Part shown: in pieces, positions 36,781-48,939 of the stretch
How the letters are laid out: each line of letters starts with the position of its first letter
Position numbering within the stretch: position 1 is the stretch's first letter
Source of the DNA: Phragmites australis
Taxonomy: Eukaryota; Streptophyta; Magnoliopsida; Poales; Poaceae
Length of the DNA: 64,000 bases
Direction of reading: 5' to 3'
Assembly: GCF_958298935.1 (NCBI RefSeq)
Contig: NC_084922.1
Location: 8,062,501 to 8,126,500 of the forward strand
Made by a program: the position numbers and the translations under genes
The notes under the pieces: model-generated
The model's input: the letters and a program-made list of their open reading frames with translations, nothing else
Databases searched by the model: none
Told to the model about the DNA's origin: nothing

Positions 36781-39045
36781 TCATCGACCAGCTCTTGGTG
36801 CTGTGAGTAACAGAAAAAAAAACAAGTGAATTAAGAATTTAAGATGGATGCAGAGTGTAAGCACAAAAAGGAGCTAACAACCGCAGCATAGAAAGATACG
36901 GTTTTTTAGAGGAATATGTACCTAAGTTAACAGCCTCAGAACTCTTCATGAGACGGAGGCGTTGGCAGGTTTCCACAAACATCCTACATAGGCATGAGGA
37001 ATTGAGGAGGTTAGAAACTTGTCAAATTAAAGTCTAATGAGTACATCATATATCCTTGCAGTTTGGTACCAAGTACTACTTAATTGCAATACTACCAAGC
37101 ATGAGCACAGAAGAAATAACAAACATCAAACCATCTCAAAGCTCAAGAAATTATTAATATATTTCCTAGAAGGACCAAGAAGCAATTTGCTCCATAGCTT
37201 AGCTGACATCTCTTGTCAATGAACAGTGTAATCAAAGTGTAGTGGAGAACAAAACTACAAAGGTAACCTTATCCAAAGTAGGCTATCTTAATAAAGTCAA
37301 TTCTTTTCAACATAGGCCTCATGAATTGCCCAGCTATGGAAAGAAACTGCACATCAAAGTTGCTTAATCTGCTAAAAGCTAGAAACAGTAATATGACTGA
37401 TTCATGTGATCGACGTTTCTGGATGGAACCTAAGCTCAAAAAAACAAAAAGGCAAAAGAGGGGTGGATAACTCATTTTTCCCTGTTAGTTATGCTACAAT
37501 TAATTGATTTCAGTTTAACCTGACAAAAAAGGTAATATTTTATAATCAGTCTGCTCGTAGTGAGCTGACAAGGGAAAAAGGAAATAGCAAACCTTGTCAG
37601 TACAAGAAAAAAAAAAGTGCCTCCTAACTCTCCTTTCCCGAGATCCCCCATATCCTTCCAACAACGCTCTTTCGGATCAATATATGCAGAATCAGAGAAG
37701 TCATGTTCTCAAATCCTTTCAATAACACTTTTACATGCATTACTGCCAACAGCAAGAGCAGCTCTCAGGAATCTCACTTAAAACAATGTTAAAAAACCTC
37801 CCGCAACGCACCCTTTGGTGTTGTTCCAATAGGTTGGATTAGATCAAATCACTTCGTATCGGTGGGGAAGATGAAGTAATTTCTGTGCGAATCCGAGGGA
37901 ATTGGATCTAATGCCTATTTATTCAAACAAACCTTTCTAGGAATTGTTGCCTTTCTACCCAAAAATGAAATCGTCAATTCATATCAACCATGTTCATTGC
38001 ACATCTCAATGGTGCAATATAATGCCAACAAAAAAGGCTTTTAAGTAACAATGACCAAACTCTACAAAGAAATGCATAGCTCTACCTTACATCTGCCAAA
38101 CTCCCTCTCAAATCAAAGCTACCGCATCCAATTTGATGATCAGTGCAAGATCCTAAATTCCTAATCAATAATCATACACTAAGAACAACCATCAGACCAC
38201 ATGCGTAGAAGCTAGCATTCGAGCACGAACTGCATAGATAATCGACTAATTAGGGGAAAATAGGGAGGACAAAGGAGCTCACTTCCAGGGGACGTCACCG
38301 ACGAGCATCCAGTCGCCGTCCTTATCCTCGTACGTCGGCACGTACTCCGTCCCGTTCACCGCGTCCACCAGCTTCCTCTCGTCGTCCGCGAACTTCCCTA
38401 CGTGCGCCATCCAGCCAAACCATCCTCATCAGCTGGAACACTCAATCAAACGGAGCAAAGAGCCGCCGGGACCAGAAGCAAGAGGTGGCAGCACTCACGG
38501 ATGGTGAAGTGGGCGAAGAACTTGTCCTGGAGAGCGCGGAGGAGCTGGTCGTAGCCGGCGTAGGCCTCCAGGTCCACCTTCCGCAGGTAGGGCGCGCCGT
38601 CGACCGCCACCTTGACGAACTTGGCGGCCTGCTTGGCCTTGCTGGACCCCGCGACGTCGGCAAGCGCGTTCTTGCGGTACGACCTCACCGGCGGCCACCC
38701 GACCACCCGCGCCCTGACCACCCAAAGAGACAAGGAAACAACATCAAGCTCGTGTCAAGCCAAAATCGCCCTCTAATTCCCGGAAAGAACGCATTTTTAT
38801 CGGGGGAGGTGGTCGTACTTGGGTGCTGGGGGAGCTTCGGAGGAGGAGGCGGCGGCGAGGGGGGAGTGGTTAGGTTCGGCGTCGTAGGAGGCGCGCTTGC
38901 GGTCGGGGTCAGGGGACGAGGAGGACGAGGACAACGATGAGGTGGAGCCGGGGAGGCGGAGGGTGAGGGCGAGGGCGGTGTCCTCGAAGTCGAGGCCGGA
39001 GGCGGCAGAGGACTCGGTGGAGCTCCGCTCCGTCTCCACCGACAT
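36781..39045 (-). CDS. Aux/IAA auxin-response repressor
   Basis: Five exons on the minus strand: 39045-38819, 38713-38499, 38397-38283, 36983-36922, 36800-36781. They splice in frame to 212 aa. The four classical domains are present. The EAR-type repression motif LALTLRLPG (residues 25-33) would recruit TOPLESS. The degron VVGWPPVRS (79-87) is bound by TIR1/AFB with auxin. Domain III is at about 107-145, with the basic face around KFVKVAVDG and YLRK. Domain IV is at about 172-206, with the acidic OPCA stretch [14 protein letters not shown]. Domains III and IV form the PB1 fold that pairs with ARFs. The last exon is tiny and codes for the end APRAGR, as in many family members. Domain I reads LALTLRLPG rather than the common TELRLGLPG. 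The protein acts in the nucleus. Paralogue number is not assigned. Confidence 0.95.
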
Positions 39046-39266
39046 GGCCGGCGGCGAGTGAGCTCTGCGCGCGGCGGCTTCTGCTGCTGCAGCAACAGCT
39101 TCCGCTTGTGCTGGGCAAGGGAAAGGGGAGGTGGTTTGGTTATAGTGGGCGCGGTCACCGTCCGCTCCGGTGGTCACCGGTAAGGTGGGTTTTTGCTAGT
39201 GAGTCCTGTACTTGTGACTGTTTTGCATATACACATGGAAAATACATAAGCCTGTCACATAGGTTA

Positions 39267-39503
39267 TTTTCAACAGCTATCTTAAATTTTCATTCTCAAA
39301 TACTATTACAGCATTCTTTATCACTATTATAATATCTCTTATTTTTTATCTCCAATAGCTACCTATATTCTACCTTTTACAACGTTTTCCCTCCCTCCGG
39401 ACATATTGTTAACTCTGTAAACAGTACTGCTACAGTGTTGATACAGTATTTTCCTCCTTCCGGTACCACTGTACCAGTACTGTGCGGTGCTGGAGTTGGC
39501 CTT
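39267..39503. repeat. MITE, copy 2 of the family seen at 2878-3087
   Basis: Reads as the reverse complement of the first copy. The left end CAACAGCTATCTTAAATTTT matches the complement of 3058-3083, and both copies share the stretch CAGTACTGCTACAGTGTT. The right end is CTGGAGTTGGCC. It lies just upstream of the Aux/IAA gene, within about 250 bp of its start codon. Confidence 0.6.
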
Positions 39504-39504
39504 A

Positions 39505-39747
39505 GGCCCGTTTAGATAGGCGGTGACTTCGGGCTTTTACTCAGTGCAGAAAGTTGTTATAGCTATTAAATTTTAATTTCTCAGTATATTCAAAAATCAG
39601 AAAAATTAGTTAGAATATACTTCTCAATTTTTAGTTTATTTTAGCCATAACAGCTTCCTTAGCCTATAAAAAGCCGAGATAAAAACTAACTATTTAGATA
39701 GTTTTTACCTTTAAAAAAAGCTAAAAAAGCCTATTCAAATAGGGATT
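39505..39747. repeat. Possible second MITE next to the previous one
   Basis: CCCGTTTAGATAGGC at the left and GCCTATTCAAATAGGG at the right are imperfect inverted repeats. No target duplication could be confirmed, so the assignment is tentative. Confidence 0.35.
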
Positions 39748-40995
39748 CAGAGTTATCAATAGAAGTGGAGATAGTTGTGTATAAAACAAAAGGAATATGT
39801 AGATAACGTATACGGTGAGGTGTAAAACATAAATTAAAGTGGCTGGGGGCAAGGTGTAAACCATAAATTAAAGAGGCTGGGGCGAGATGTAAACCATAAA
39901 TTAAAGAGACAAAGAGGCTGACACAATCTCTACTACTCTATATAAAATATGATTCGATTCCCACATCATATCTTTCTCTACTCTTTTTTACTATAATAAA
40001 AACTTTTAAAATTTAAATAATTTATTTACTTTCACTATCCATCTTATTTATCTAACATATCTGTTTATTACTAACTATAGATATGAGACATGCTTTAATA
40101 ATAAAAATAAATAATAAAATTAGGAGAAAAAATAACGAATAATTTATTATTGATGTTATTTTATTTAATATTTATATGTCGTGTACAGCGGCAGAGCACT
40201 TGGCGCGGGTCGCTCCCTCGGTGGGCCCTGGCTGCCGGTTGGGCGCCCTGCAGCGGCCCCGGAAGCAGCGAGCGCCGTAGCGTCAAGCGGGTCCACGGTC
40301 GCAGCCGTCCGATCCCAAACCTACGGCCCTCGACCGGGACATCACGGCACGCCAAAAACGAAGGCAAACACAACCACTGCTGCTCCGGGTGTTGACGCTA
40401 TCCAATCCGAATAAATGAACTCGGCCCTGTAGTCTGCCCGTGCGTGTGTGCCAAGTTTAGCAACGGAGGAGAGGAAGGCACGCAAGAATTTTGAACGCTG
40501 AGAAATTAATTCCAGCACCATATGCACCAAACTTAAAGCGAAACGAAGCCGAGACGTTGTGCAAGTACGTATACGTATACATATACGTAGTAATATAAAT
40601 GTACGGGTGCATCGAGTCAGCGGCGGATCATCCAAGAGCATCCTACTATGCCGGCGCACCTGGAGGCCTCGTTGAAAATTTCAACGGGTTCTTGACGAGT
40701 TGGACGGTGTGGGCCCGTCCCAAGCAGACGGGCGGCACGGGTCGGTCACCCTCCTTACAATTTTGTGTCGGATCTGCTACTGCGTCGAGTTGTCCTTGTG
40801 TTTTGAGAAAATAAATTGGTAGCCAGACGTGGCTGTTGTCCACCCGTAAAACGGGGACGTGTGAACGCGCCGGCTGTCGGGCGCTTGTCCCCTCCCCCGG
40901 CCCACGGTAGTGCCTGCCTTCGCCGGTTCGCCCGCAGGTCTCCCTCCGCCTTTTCCTTTTCCTCCGCCGCGTGAACTTTCCACGGGCCGTCGCCG
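39748..40995. other. Intergenic, no gene recognised
   Basis: A stretch with a short repeated phrase (GTGTAAACCATAAATTAAAG and variants, 39830-39910), then AT-rich DNA, then GC-rich DNA from about 40180. Open frames in the GC-rich part have no recognisable family. Confidence 0.5.
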
Positions 40996-41171
40996 CAGGG
41001 ACGGAGCCAGGGAGGGGCTAGCAGGAGCCCTGGCCCCCCCTATGGCTGATAATTTCCTTTATATAACACAAATCTTTTTATGTATAATAATAAAAAAAAT
41101 TATTTGGCACCTCTTATACTTAATTCATCCTAATTGGCCCCCTCTTTGATTTTTTTCTAGCTCCGTCCCTG
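40996..41171. repeat. hAT-type MITE
   Basis: 176 bp bounded by CAGGGACGGAGCCAG and CTAGCTCCGTCCCTG. The flanks CCGTCGCC and CCGTCGCG form a near-perfect 8-bp target duplication, allowing one base of ambiguity at the left edge. The inside is AT-rich and non-coding. Confidence 0.75.
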
Positions 41172-43140
41172 CCGTCGCGGTTCATCCGTCGGCGGCCGAC
41201 AAGTCATCGGGCCGGCTGCCAGTGCCGTGCACTGCACCGGCCAGCCGTGTACGTGCAGGTCGATGGATTTAGAATCAAAATGTACTAGTCTGATTGGCGC
41301 TGCGTAAGATTGGCACGGAGTAGCCGCGTCTGTTTTTATTTTATTGTGTAGAGTACGATAAAAAAAACTAAAAAATTAAGTTCACAAATTTTGTAAATTT
41401 CAATATTTATCTATAAAATTATTAATGTTAAATACATTAAATTAATTATAGAGAAAACAATAGTACTTTTATATATACACATAGTTTTAACATGTAGGTG
41501 AAAGTAATACTAATCTAAAAAAATTGTTTTATATTTTTTTGAGTTTTAGATATTTTTCTTTGCATTTTAGATTTTTTTTTCAGCGATTTATTAATATAAC
41601 TAATATCTATTTCGACATTTTTCTAGAATTTCTCAAAAAGAAAATTACATATACATGTATACATATGTATATGTATATGTATATGTATATCTATACATAT
41701 ATACATATGTCACATGTATACATATACCTATACATATATATACGTACACAGGGTCCACTGCTATAGTAGCAGGGGCTGAGAGGACACCGATTTCGCCAGC
41801 GTTAGGATATAGTATTGATAAGTGTCCCATTTGTTAGATTATATCATATTTACTTAGTTAAGAGATGTTTTATAGATTTGATATATAATATATTATTAAA
41901 AAAATATATAATTATATAGTATCATGTACACCCACTATCTTTGAGTGAGTCCGTCCTTACTGATGTAAAAAAAATTATAGAATATTTTATAAAAAGACTT
42001 TTATAAGATCTTAATCAATATAGTTCTTACCTAATTGAACAGCTATCATATCTAATTAATAAAAAATGAACAGGTGACATGCACCAGCAATCTTTCTGTA
42101 TCGCTCTGTTCTCGCGCGACGTCCGTGCGGGCGTGAGCGGTGTCCAGGCAACAGCAGTGGAAGAGAAGAAAAGAGGCCTGCAGAACCGACGGGCGTCAGA
42201 AGTGCATGCATGCATGGGGAAGCGAGCAGCTCGCTGCTGGTGGCTGGAGAATGGAGATCTCGACATCTTTCCTGTCCAGTTTAGGCGCGACAGGGCAGGA
42301 CCCGAGGCTCTCATCCGGTCCATATCTGCACGCACACCTGTTCAAACCAGTCAGGGCAAAGATAGACGCGCGATCTTACACGGAGACCGGAGTTGCGGCT
42401 GTGAGCATCACAATCAGAGACCGAGAATCAAATCCTTGCGTTGGCATTAGTTTGCACGGATTCGTTTGGAGCGGGTTTGATTATCCGTATGAATGTATTA
42501 GTTAGTTTTTGGTTTTGTACGTGCATATATTATCGTGGATAAGATTGTTTAGTTATTTAAATATATTGTCTCTTTATATTTACATACCTAATTATAGGAT
42601 TAGAGTCAGGTTCGATAGATATGTTCGAATCGAGCTTCTCTAAAATCTGATTTAGTTGATGTATTGTGTTCGCTATAATACTACAATAAACTCACTTGTT
42701 AGTCTTGAGTGTATGGTCATTACATTCGCTCATGCAAATAATTAAATACTTTTATATAGTCATTGCAATCTTCTATATACACAAACAAATATTTTTCTTC
42801 TAAAAGTCATCGTGTTTATTCAGTACGCTTCATCTCTTTAAAAAAAACCATATATAGCAACCAAACACCTTCGATTCCGAGCCCTGGACGATTGATTTCA
42901 GAGGATCGCAGCAGCAAATGTGCATGTGCTCATGAACTGGTGTGAGTATATTTCTTCCAAGAAGGCTGCTCATGGACTGGTATTTGCAGCTCATGCATTA
43001 TCCGTGTATCGTGTAGTCCCTTCCGGCGTGAATAATGAATGAGCAGCTGCCAAAAAGCAGTAGGAATCCCATAGAATACTGCCAAATCGATTGCATGGTC
43101 GCCTGGCTGCTTTTTCTTTTTTTCTCTTCCTGCTCAAACC
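41172..43140. other. Intergenic, no gene recognised
   Basis: AT-rich DNA with a GC-richer island at about 42070-42450 whose open frames resemble nothing known to me. A TATATG/TATACA-rich tract lies at 41648-41748 (separate entry). Confidence 0.5.
41648..41748. repeat. (TATATG/TATACA)-rich simple repeat
   Basis: About 100 bp of alternating TA with periodic G or C, including near-perfect TATATG hexamers. It is self-complementary overall and could extrude hairpins. Confidence 0.85.
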
Positions 43141-44060
43141 ATAAATCTTTTTTTAAGAGAAAGGGTTTATATTAATTTAAAGTAACAGTACATCTCTAAA
43201 TTGCAGGAAACACTTCCTCGCCTCTAAACGATCTCTGCCGCTCTAAACGAGTCGAGATCGTGAAGCGAACCCCTCGCGTTGAGACCATCGACTAACTCCA
43301 AATATTGAAAAATACTGCAACATCCAGTACTCTGAAACCATTGCCGAAGTATATCTAAGCTACTGAACATGAATCGATGGTTGCATTGCTGGCTCAAACA
43401 CAGGGAAATAAGAACTTCCACGACCACCGGCAAAGAAGCGTGCGGCCTAAAGCTACAATCCGCCAAAGGATGATACCCAATCCCTCTGCAGAACACATAC
43501 ACATAGTACTTTCATAAACGTACCCATACGCAAATGCATACACATCACAGACCCAAACACAAACGTATCTTCCATAGCTATTCTAGGGAACATCACCGAC
43601 GAAGGCGGCATCATCGGAGACAACATTCAACAGCAAAAGCCGGACTTCCAGCTGTAGGCCCGAGGAGAGATCCCATGTCTAAGTGATGCAGAGAGTCGGC
43701 ACCAGAATGGCGGAGATCGAAACTAGGCCGGAGTTGGCACCAATGACGCGATCGACACCGAGACCAACGACGAAGATCAACGTCGAAGACCACAAAAACC
43801 AAGGCAACGCCTCATGCCGCTCGAACGATAGCTCCGTGCCTCCACGAACTTCCCGTTGTGCCACGACGCACTGGTCCGGGCTGCTCGTCTTGGCCGCTGC
43901 CTCGACAAGGATGAAGAAAGAGAGCATGCAATCAAAGTCGTACCCGACACCGATAGGGAAGTTGACGAGAAGACCGAGCACCTCCTCCTGCACAGACAAC
44001 AGTCTGCCACCCGCGAGCACTTCCATCGCCGCTCCCTCTCACGACGGAGCTCAAAACCTT
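43141..44060 (-). other. Repeat-like segment, possibly retroelement-derived
   Basis: Moderately GC-rich DNA that, read on the minus strand, ends in a short A run near 43150. It has overlapping open frames up to 130 codons in both directions (43683-44075 plus, 43679-44026 minus). No conserved domain is recognisable. The form suggests an old retroelement or processed sequence, but this is inference. Confidence 0.3.
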
Positions 44061-45259
44061 CTAGAACCTACATGACTAATTGAAGAGTAGTAGATGTATA
44101 CTAGGGAGGATTCCTCACCCAAAACACGCCACCGGTAAGCTGAAGATGGCCAAGGAGGGACCGGATCCGGCTGGAATCGGCGGCCTCGCCTTTTTCTTCT
44201 ATGTATACTGTAGCCTTTGTCGGTAATTCTGATCCCTGCAAAAGAAGTCATTATGTGATCAGCTAATTAAAAAATCCCATGCAGTGGATTTCTTTCAGAC
44301 AGAAGGTATATCATTCTGATTTTGGTCCCAGGGAATTAATCGGTACAAAATTCTACCGCACCAAACTCCATGCGACTTGAGAAATCTGGAAGCACATCAT
44401 ACTCCTCTCCTTTGTTGCTCAGAAAAAGTTCACACCTTGCCTTTCACCTGTGTCCTCTGCTATGACTTGAGCTGTTCCTACTGCTCCGTGTCATGACTCA
44501 TGACTGCTTCTTCCTAACCACCGATCACGGGCGGATCTTCCGGGGGGCTCATGCCCCTCCTATCTTTCTAGTGCTCCATGGATTCATGGAGAAGAAGGGA
44601 GGATTGGAGGGAAAACAAAAGGAGGGGTTAGGAAGGAAGAAAGTGAAGTGTTTTCTAACAGTCCATGTTGTGTCCGTCAATGTCACCCACCTGTAATTAG
44701 TAGGGACAATTACTTGATAAGTAGGTCGGCCAAGGGCCAGTTGCACGTCAGGTCAAAGCAGAATCATCTTCTTCGCCCTGAAGTTGTGGCTTGCTTTTGT
44801 CCTGCCCTACACGGGTAAACACGCTCGCCTAGTCAAACCGGCTTTGCTTGGCAGTTGGCACTGCAACTCTGCAAGACTGCAAGTACTGCTGCTTTCTTTC
44901 TGATTCTTCCTGGAAAAAATGGGGTTTTTTCTTTGGCACCGGCTTGTCTACGAAGCTGAAGTGAATCGGAATCGAATCGGGGCTGCGCTTGGTCAGTCAG
45001 CGTACACCTTGTCGGCCCAGCGAGGAGCATCCGATGCCAAGTTGCAACTTGCAAGCGACACCACCGCTTGGTTGGTGCTCCATTAAAATTTTCAAGAAAA
45101 AAAGTCTGTGTTCCATTTTTTGTTAGACAAGTCTGTGCTCCACTAGGCTGTATGATTGAAGGGGTATAAGTAGCTATTTAATAGATAGTTAAAAGCTTAG
45201 TTAGGTGAAAATGAATTTTTAGTTTATTTTATTTAGTTCTTTGTTGACATAATAAAATA
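44061..45259. other. Intergenic, no gene recognised
   Basis: Mixed composition. No gene family, RNA gene or clear transposon ends could be supported. Confidence 0.5.
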
Positions 45260-45517
45260 TACTCCATCCGATTGCAAATGTAGGTCATTTTAGACTTGTG
45301 CATAAAAATTAAGAAAGTGGATCAAATGACCTTGTTACCTTTCATTTATTCTGTATTGAAAAAGATAACTTATTCATTTGTGAGAGTAGTAATATTTATT
45401 AAATAAGAGCAAGACTGGAACAAAAGAGAAATAAATGTATAGAAATTCGAGAATGACTTATATTTAGAGAATAGTTAAGAAGACTAAAACATCTACATTT
45501 ACAACTAGAGGGAATGA
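45260..45517. repeat. Stowaway-type MITE
   Basis: Inverted repeats of about 30 bp: TACTCCATCCGATTGCAAAT on the left and ATTTACAACTAGAGGGAA on the right, with CATTTTAG/CTAAAACAT internal to them. The CTCC-TCCG start is typical of grass Stowaway and related mariner MITEs. The inside is AT-rich and non-coding. Confidence 0.65.
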
Positions 45518-47583
45518 TATTTACATTCCTAATGATTGGGCTAAACTTTGACTAGTATCCAAAACTATTTTCCCCAATACTGCAATACACAGCACCAGTT
45601 GAAAACGCCCAAACTAGAGTAGCAGTAGCATAAAGCTCAGCAACATGAACAGCTATGCGCTGCCTTTCGCTGTCAGGTATAGGAAAGGCAGTTTTACCTA
45701 ATACCTGTCTAATACACAAAAGTCTCAGATATGTTTCATATTTGATATCTGCCGATATATTTATGGGTAAAAAATAATACCTAACAAGTATACAGATACA
45801 GATATAAATAAGAATTACCCGTACCGTAACACTCGTTTACTTGTCTATACTACTGACAGGTGGGCCAGTCTGTCAGTCGAGTACTCAAGTTCGATCCCTA
45901 ATCCATCAGGTATCGTATCCTACTCCCGAGTCTTATCTCCTTCTTGTAGTCGCCACCCCTCAGGCCTCAGTGGCCAGTGTAGATCCCCGTCGCAGCCCAA
46001 CTCCCCCCACGTCGTTCACTCGCGGCATTGCAAAACCGAGGGGAACGGTGGGAGCAATATCCTACTTACCACATCCGAATACCATCCCTATTCAGTGTAA
46101 TAACACTGGACAATATCCAATCCCACCTGAGCAGCAATGCATGGATGCATGTAATGGTGTAACAGTGCAAACGGATATGGCTATGGCCACCCAAAACTGT
46201 GGCCTGTCACGCCCAGGCCCAGCTACAGTACGTAGCGGCTGCACCGCAAGGAGGGGTGCTGTGCCGTCCTGTGCGGTGCACACAATCCTGGCTGGGATTG
46301 GATACTGTCCACTGGCTGGGATTTTTCAGAGGGAGAGGGGAGGGCCTGTCCGAAAGCTGTTTAGTGCTTACTTGCTCGCTCTCAGGTTCAGCACCATCTT
46401 TTGGACCAGGCTACATCGGCTGTTTCGGTTTTTTATATTTTTTTTAAATCAAAAAGTTAAAAGCATACGTATCTGTTCTGAAATTTTGGAGTTCTATACT
46501 TGTGTCACCTATTGGAAGAAAACATGTTCCAATACCGTTAAAATTCGAAATACTATCGAAATGATCATGAAAAATTTTGAAAAAAAATTGTTGTGTAGAG
46601 AATGCTATAGTCTAACGCTCCAAAAAAATTCAACACAAACAGAATATAGTTTTAAATTTTTAAAATGGACGTATATATGTACAATATTTAGATTTAAAAA
46701 TATATAAAAATAAAAAAGGTCGGCCGTTTCCACTAGGCACAACGGATCGGTCTGACCCTGACGGACGCTTCGTGGGCCTCCATGTCTCGCACTGCTGTGT
46801 TTTTAATGAGCCCATCAAACTGTGCCGTCCTCGCCGGCGCCACAGTTTCTCCCTCGCCGGTCTCTTTTTGCTCGGTTGGCAAGATGGAATGGAATTGTGC
46901 GTTGCCCAAATGCGCATCTCAAGGTTGATCTTTTTTTTTCAATTGCAAGGAAGACGCATACGCGCACACACCACTACACGACCGGAGATCAGTTCCATGG
47001 GTTTGCATTGTTTGTGGGAAAATTTAATTATATATCCTAAAGTTGATTAATTTTTGATCATATATCTCGCATAAACTAGTTTCGTATTGGGTAAGATATG
47101 CGCTGCTTACTCTTTTCTTTTTTCTGAAACTTAAAGAACACTTGGAATGAAAAGCATGAGATTCCCCCCCCCCCCCCACTAATTCACTCCTTATCAACTC
47201 AGTTTGCAGGATCCTAATTACTGCTTGTCTCTCCTGGTTCACCTTTAACCAAAAAACCTGGCTAGTGATTGGTCATGGCATATCTGCACTGAAATGCATT
47301 TAAATCCCTACTAAAATGAGGCCTCCGAAATTCTCAGTTTCACACGCGAAGTTAAAAACGCATATTTTCTCCAATCAAGTGTAGCTGTATCACCGTATCA
47401 TTTAGCACGTAATTAACCATGCAGATACACTACAGTTCATACAAATCCCACTGATCCTTTGGTCTTTCCGTAATTACCATGTACGTTACGCCAATACGTT
47501 TATTAGTATTGGGAGGTACTGATCCCCGGCAGAAATTACCGGCGAGTCACCGTGTTCCAGTTTAGGAGGAGGACACCATCGCC
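45518..47583. other. Intergenic, upstream of the aspartic protease gene
   Basis: A long open frame at 45841-46707 (plus) lacks an ATG start and any family resemblance, turns low-complexity and AT-rich halfway, and is judged non-coding. A C14 run lies at 47166-47179. The last few hundred bases must hold the protease promoter. No TATA box could be assigned reliably. Confidence 0.5.
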
Positions 47584-48939
47584 ATGGAAGCGACCATGCT
47601 TCGCGCGCTTCTCCTCTTTAGCCTCCTCCTCGCCGGGAAACGCTGCTGCACGGCGTCCGGTGCCGGCGGCTTTAGCGTGGAGTTCATCCACCGTGACTCC
47701 GCCAGGTCGCCGTTCCACGAACCGGCGCTGTCCTCCCACGGCCGCATGCTTGCGGCCGCCCGCCGCTCTCTCCAGGCCGAGGCGTCCGCACGCTCTGGCC
47801 GTAGCGCGTCGCCCGCCTCCGCACCCGCGCCCGGCGACGGCGTCGAGTCCAAGGTCATCTCCAGGTCGTTCGAGTACCTGATGGCCGTGAACGTCGGCAC
47901 GCCGCCGAGGCAAATGCTAGCCATCGCCGACACAGGCAGCGACCTCGTGTGGTTCAACTGCAGGAACGGCAGCGACAGCCGCGCGCCCGCCGCGGGCGGC
48001 GCCTCGCCATTGCCCGCCGTGTTCGACCCGTCCCGCTCGTCGACGTACGGTCTCGTGAGCTGCCAGTCCGTCGCGTGTGAGTCGCTCAGCGAGGCCTCCT
48101 GCCACGTCGTCTCCAACTGCCAGTACCAGTACTCGTACGGAGACGGCTCCCGGACGATCGGGCTCCTGTCCACCGAGACGTTTAGCTTCGACGACGGCGG
48201 GGCCGCGCGCCGGGTGCGCGTGTCCCACGTCAACTTCGGCTGCTCGACGTACTCCGCCGGCACGTTCCGCTCCGACGGACTCGTGGGGCTCGGCGGCGGG
48301 GCCTTGTCCCTCGTGACGCAGCTCGGAGCCGCGACGCCGTTCGGGAGCAAGTTCTCCTACTGCCTGGTCCCGTTCTACTCCGCCAACTCGTCATCCACCC
48401 TCAACTTCGGCGCCAGGGCCGTCTTGTCGGAGCCTGGCGCAGCGACCACGCCGCTGGTGCCCTCGGCCGTGGACTCGTACTACACCGTGGCCCTCGAGTC
48501 CGTTGCAGTCGGCGGGCTGGCGGTGGCAACCCAGCGCTCCCGCATCATCGTGGACTCCGGAACCACGCTCACGTTCCTGGACCCGGCGCTGCTGCGGCCG
48601 CTGGTGACAGAGCTGGAGCGGCGGATCACCCTGCCGCGCGCGCAGTCGCCGGAGCAGCTGCTGGAGCTGTGCTACGACGTGAGCGGGCGGCGGGAGTGGG
48701 GGATCCCTGACGTGACGCTGGTGTTCGGCGGCGGCGCGGCGGTGACGCTGCGAGCGGAGAACACGTTCACGATGGTGCAGGAGGGGACGCTGTGCCTGGC
48801 GGTGGTGTCCGTGTCGCAGGGGCAGCCGGTGTCCATTCTGGGGAACGTGGCACAGCAGAATTTTCATGTTGGGTACGACCTCGAGAAGCGCACCGTCACC
48901 TTCGTGGCCGCTGACTGCACCCACTCGGCGTCCACCTAA
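47584..48939 (+). CDS. Secreted aspartic protease, nepenthesin/CDR1-like (A1 family)
   Basis: Single-exon gene of 451 aa with very high GC, as is usual for this family in grasses. A hydrophobic signal peptide occupies about residues 1-25. A propeptide with the family phrase FSVEFIHRDSARSPF follows. The first catalytic motif is DTGSD (116-120) and the flap tyrosine lies in YSYGDGS (183-189). The second catalytic motif is DSGTT (324-328). The C-terminal LGNVAQQNFHVGYDLE block is typical of plant A1 enzymes. Many cysteines fit the nepenthesin-specific insert. Both catalytic aspartates are present, so the enzyme is likely active in the apoplast or secretory pathway. Substrate is unknown, and Arabidopsis CDR1 acts in disease-resistance signalling. 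A possible poly(A) signal AATAAA lies at 49039-49044. Confidence 0.93.
   Translation: MEATMLRALLLFSLLLAGKRCCTASGAGGFSVEFIHRDSARSPFHEPALSSHGRMLAAARRSLQAEASARSGRSASPASAPAPGDGVESKVISRSFEYLMAVNVGTPPRQMLAIADTGSDLVWFNCRNGSDSRAPAAGGASPLPAVFDPSRSSTYGLVSCQSVACESLSEASCHVVSNCQYQYSYGDGSRTIGLLSTETFSFDDGGAARRVRVSHVNFGCSTYSAGTFRSDGLVGLGGGALSLVTQLGAATPFGSKFSYCLVPFYSANSSSTLNFGARAVLSEPGAATTPLVPSAVDSYYTVALESVAVGGLAVATQRSRIIVDSGTTLTFLDPALLRPLVTELERRITLPRAQSPEQLLELCYDVSGRREWGIPDVTLVFGGGAAVTLRAENTFTMVQEGTLCLAVVSVSQGQPVSILGNVAQQNFHVGYDLEKRTVTFVAADCTHSAST

Noticed and set aside
37800..37930. Possible MITE upstream of the last Aux/IAA exons
   Set aside because: TTTGGTGTTGTTCCAATAGG and ATTCAAACAAACC suggest inverted ends, but pairing is weak and no target duplication was found.
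43683..44075. 130-codon frame that looked gene-like
   Set aside because: The opposite strand is equally open, no domain or exon partner is found, and the segment looks like repeat DNA.
45841..46707. Long open reading frame of 288 codons, plus strand
   Set aside because: It begins without ATG, shows no known domain, and changes from mixed to AT-rich low-complexity composition halfway through. No homologous phrase is recognisable.
13119..47583. A physically linked auxin pathway cluster
   Set aside because: Only two of the genes relate to auxin, the others are housekeeping families, and nothing in the sequence shows joint regulation.
47562..48350. Open frame on the minus strand over the aspartic protease
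   Set aside because: Shadow of the GC-rich protease coding sequence. The plus-strand frame carries both catalytic motifs.
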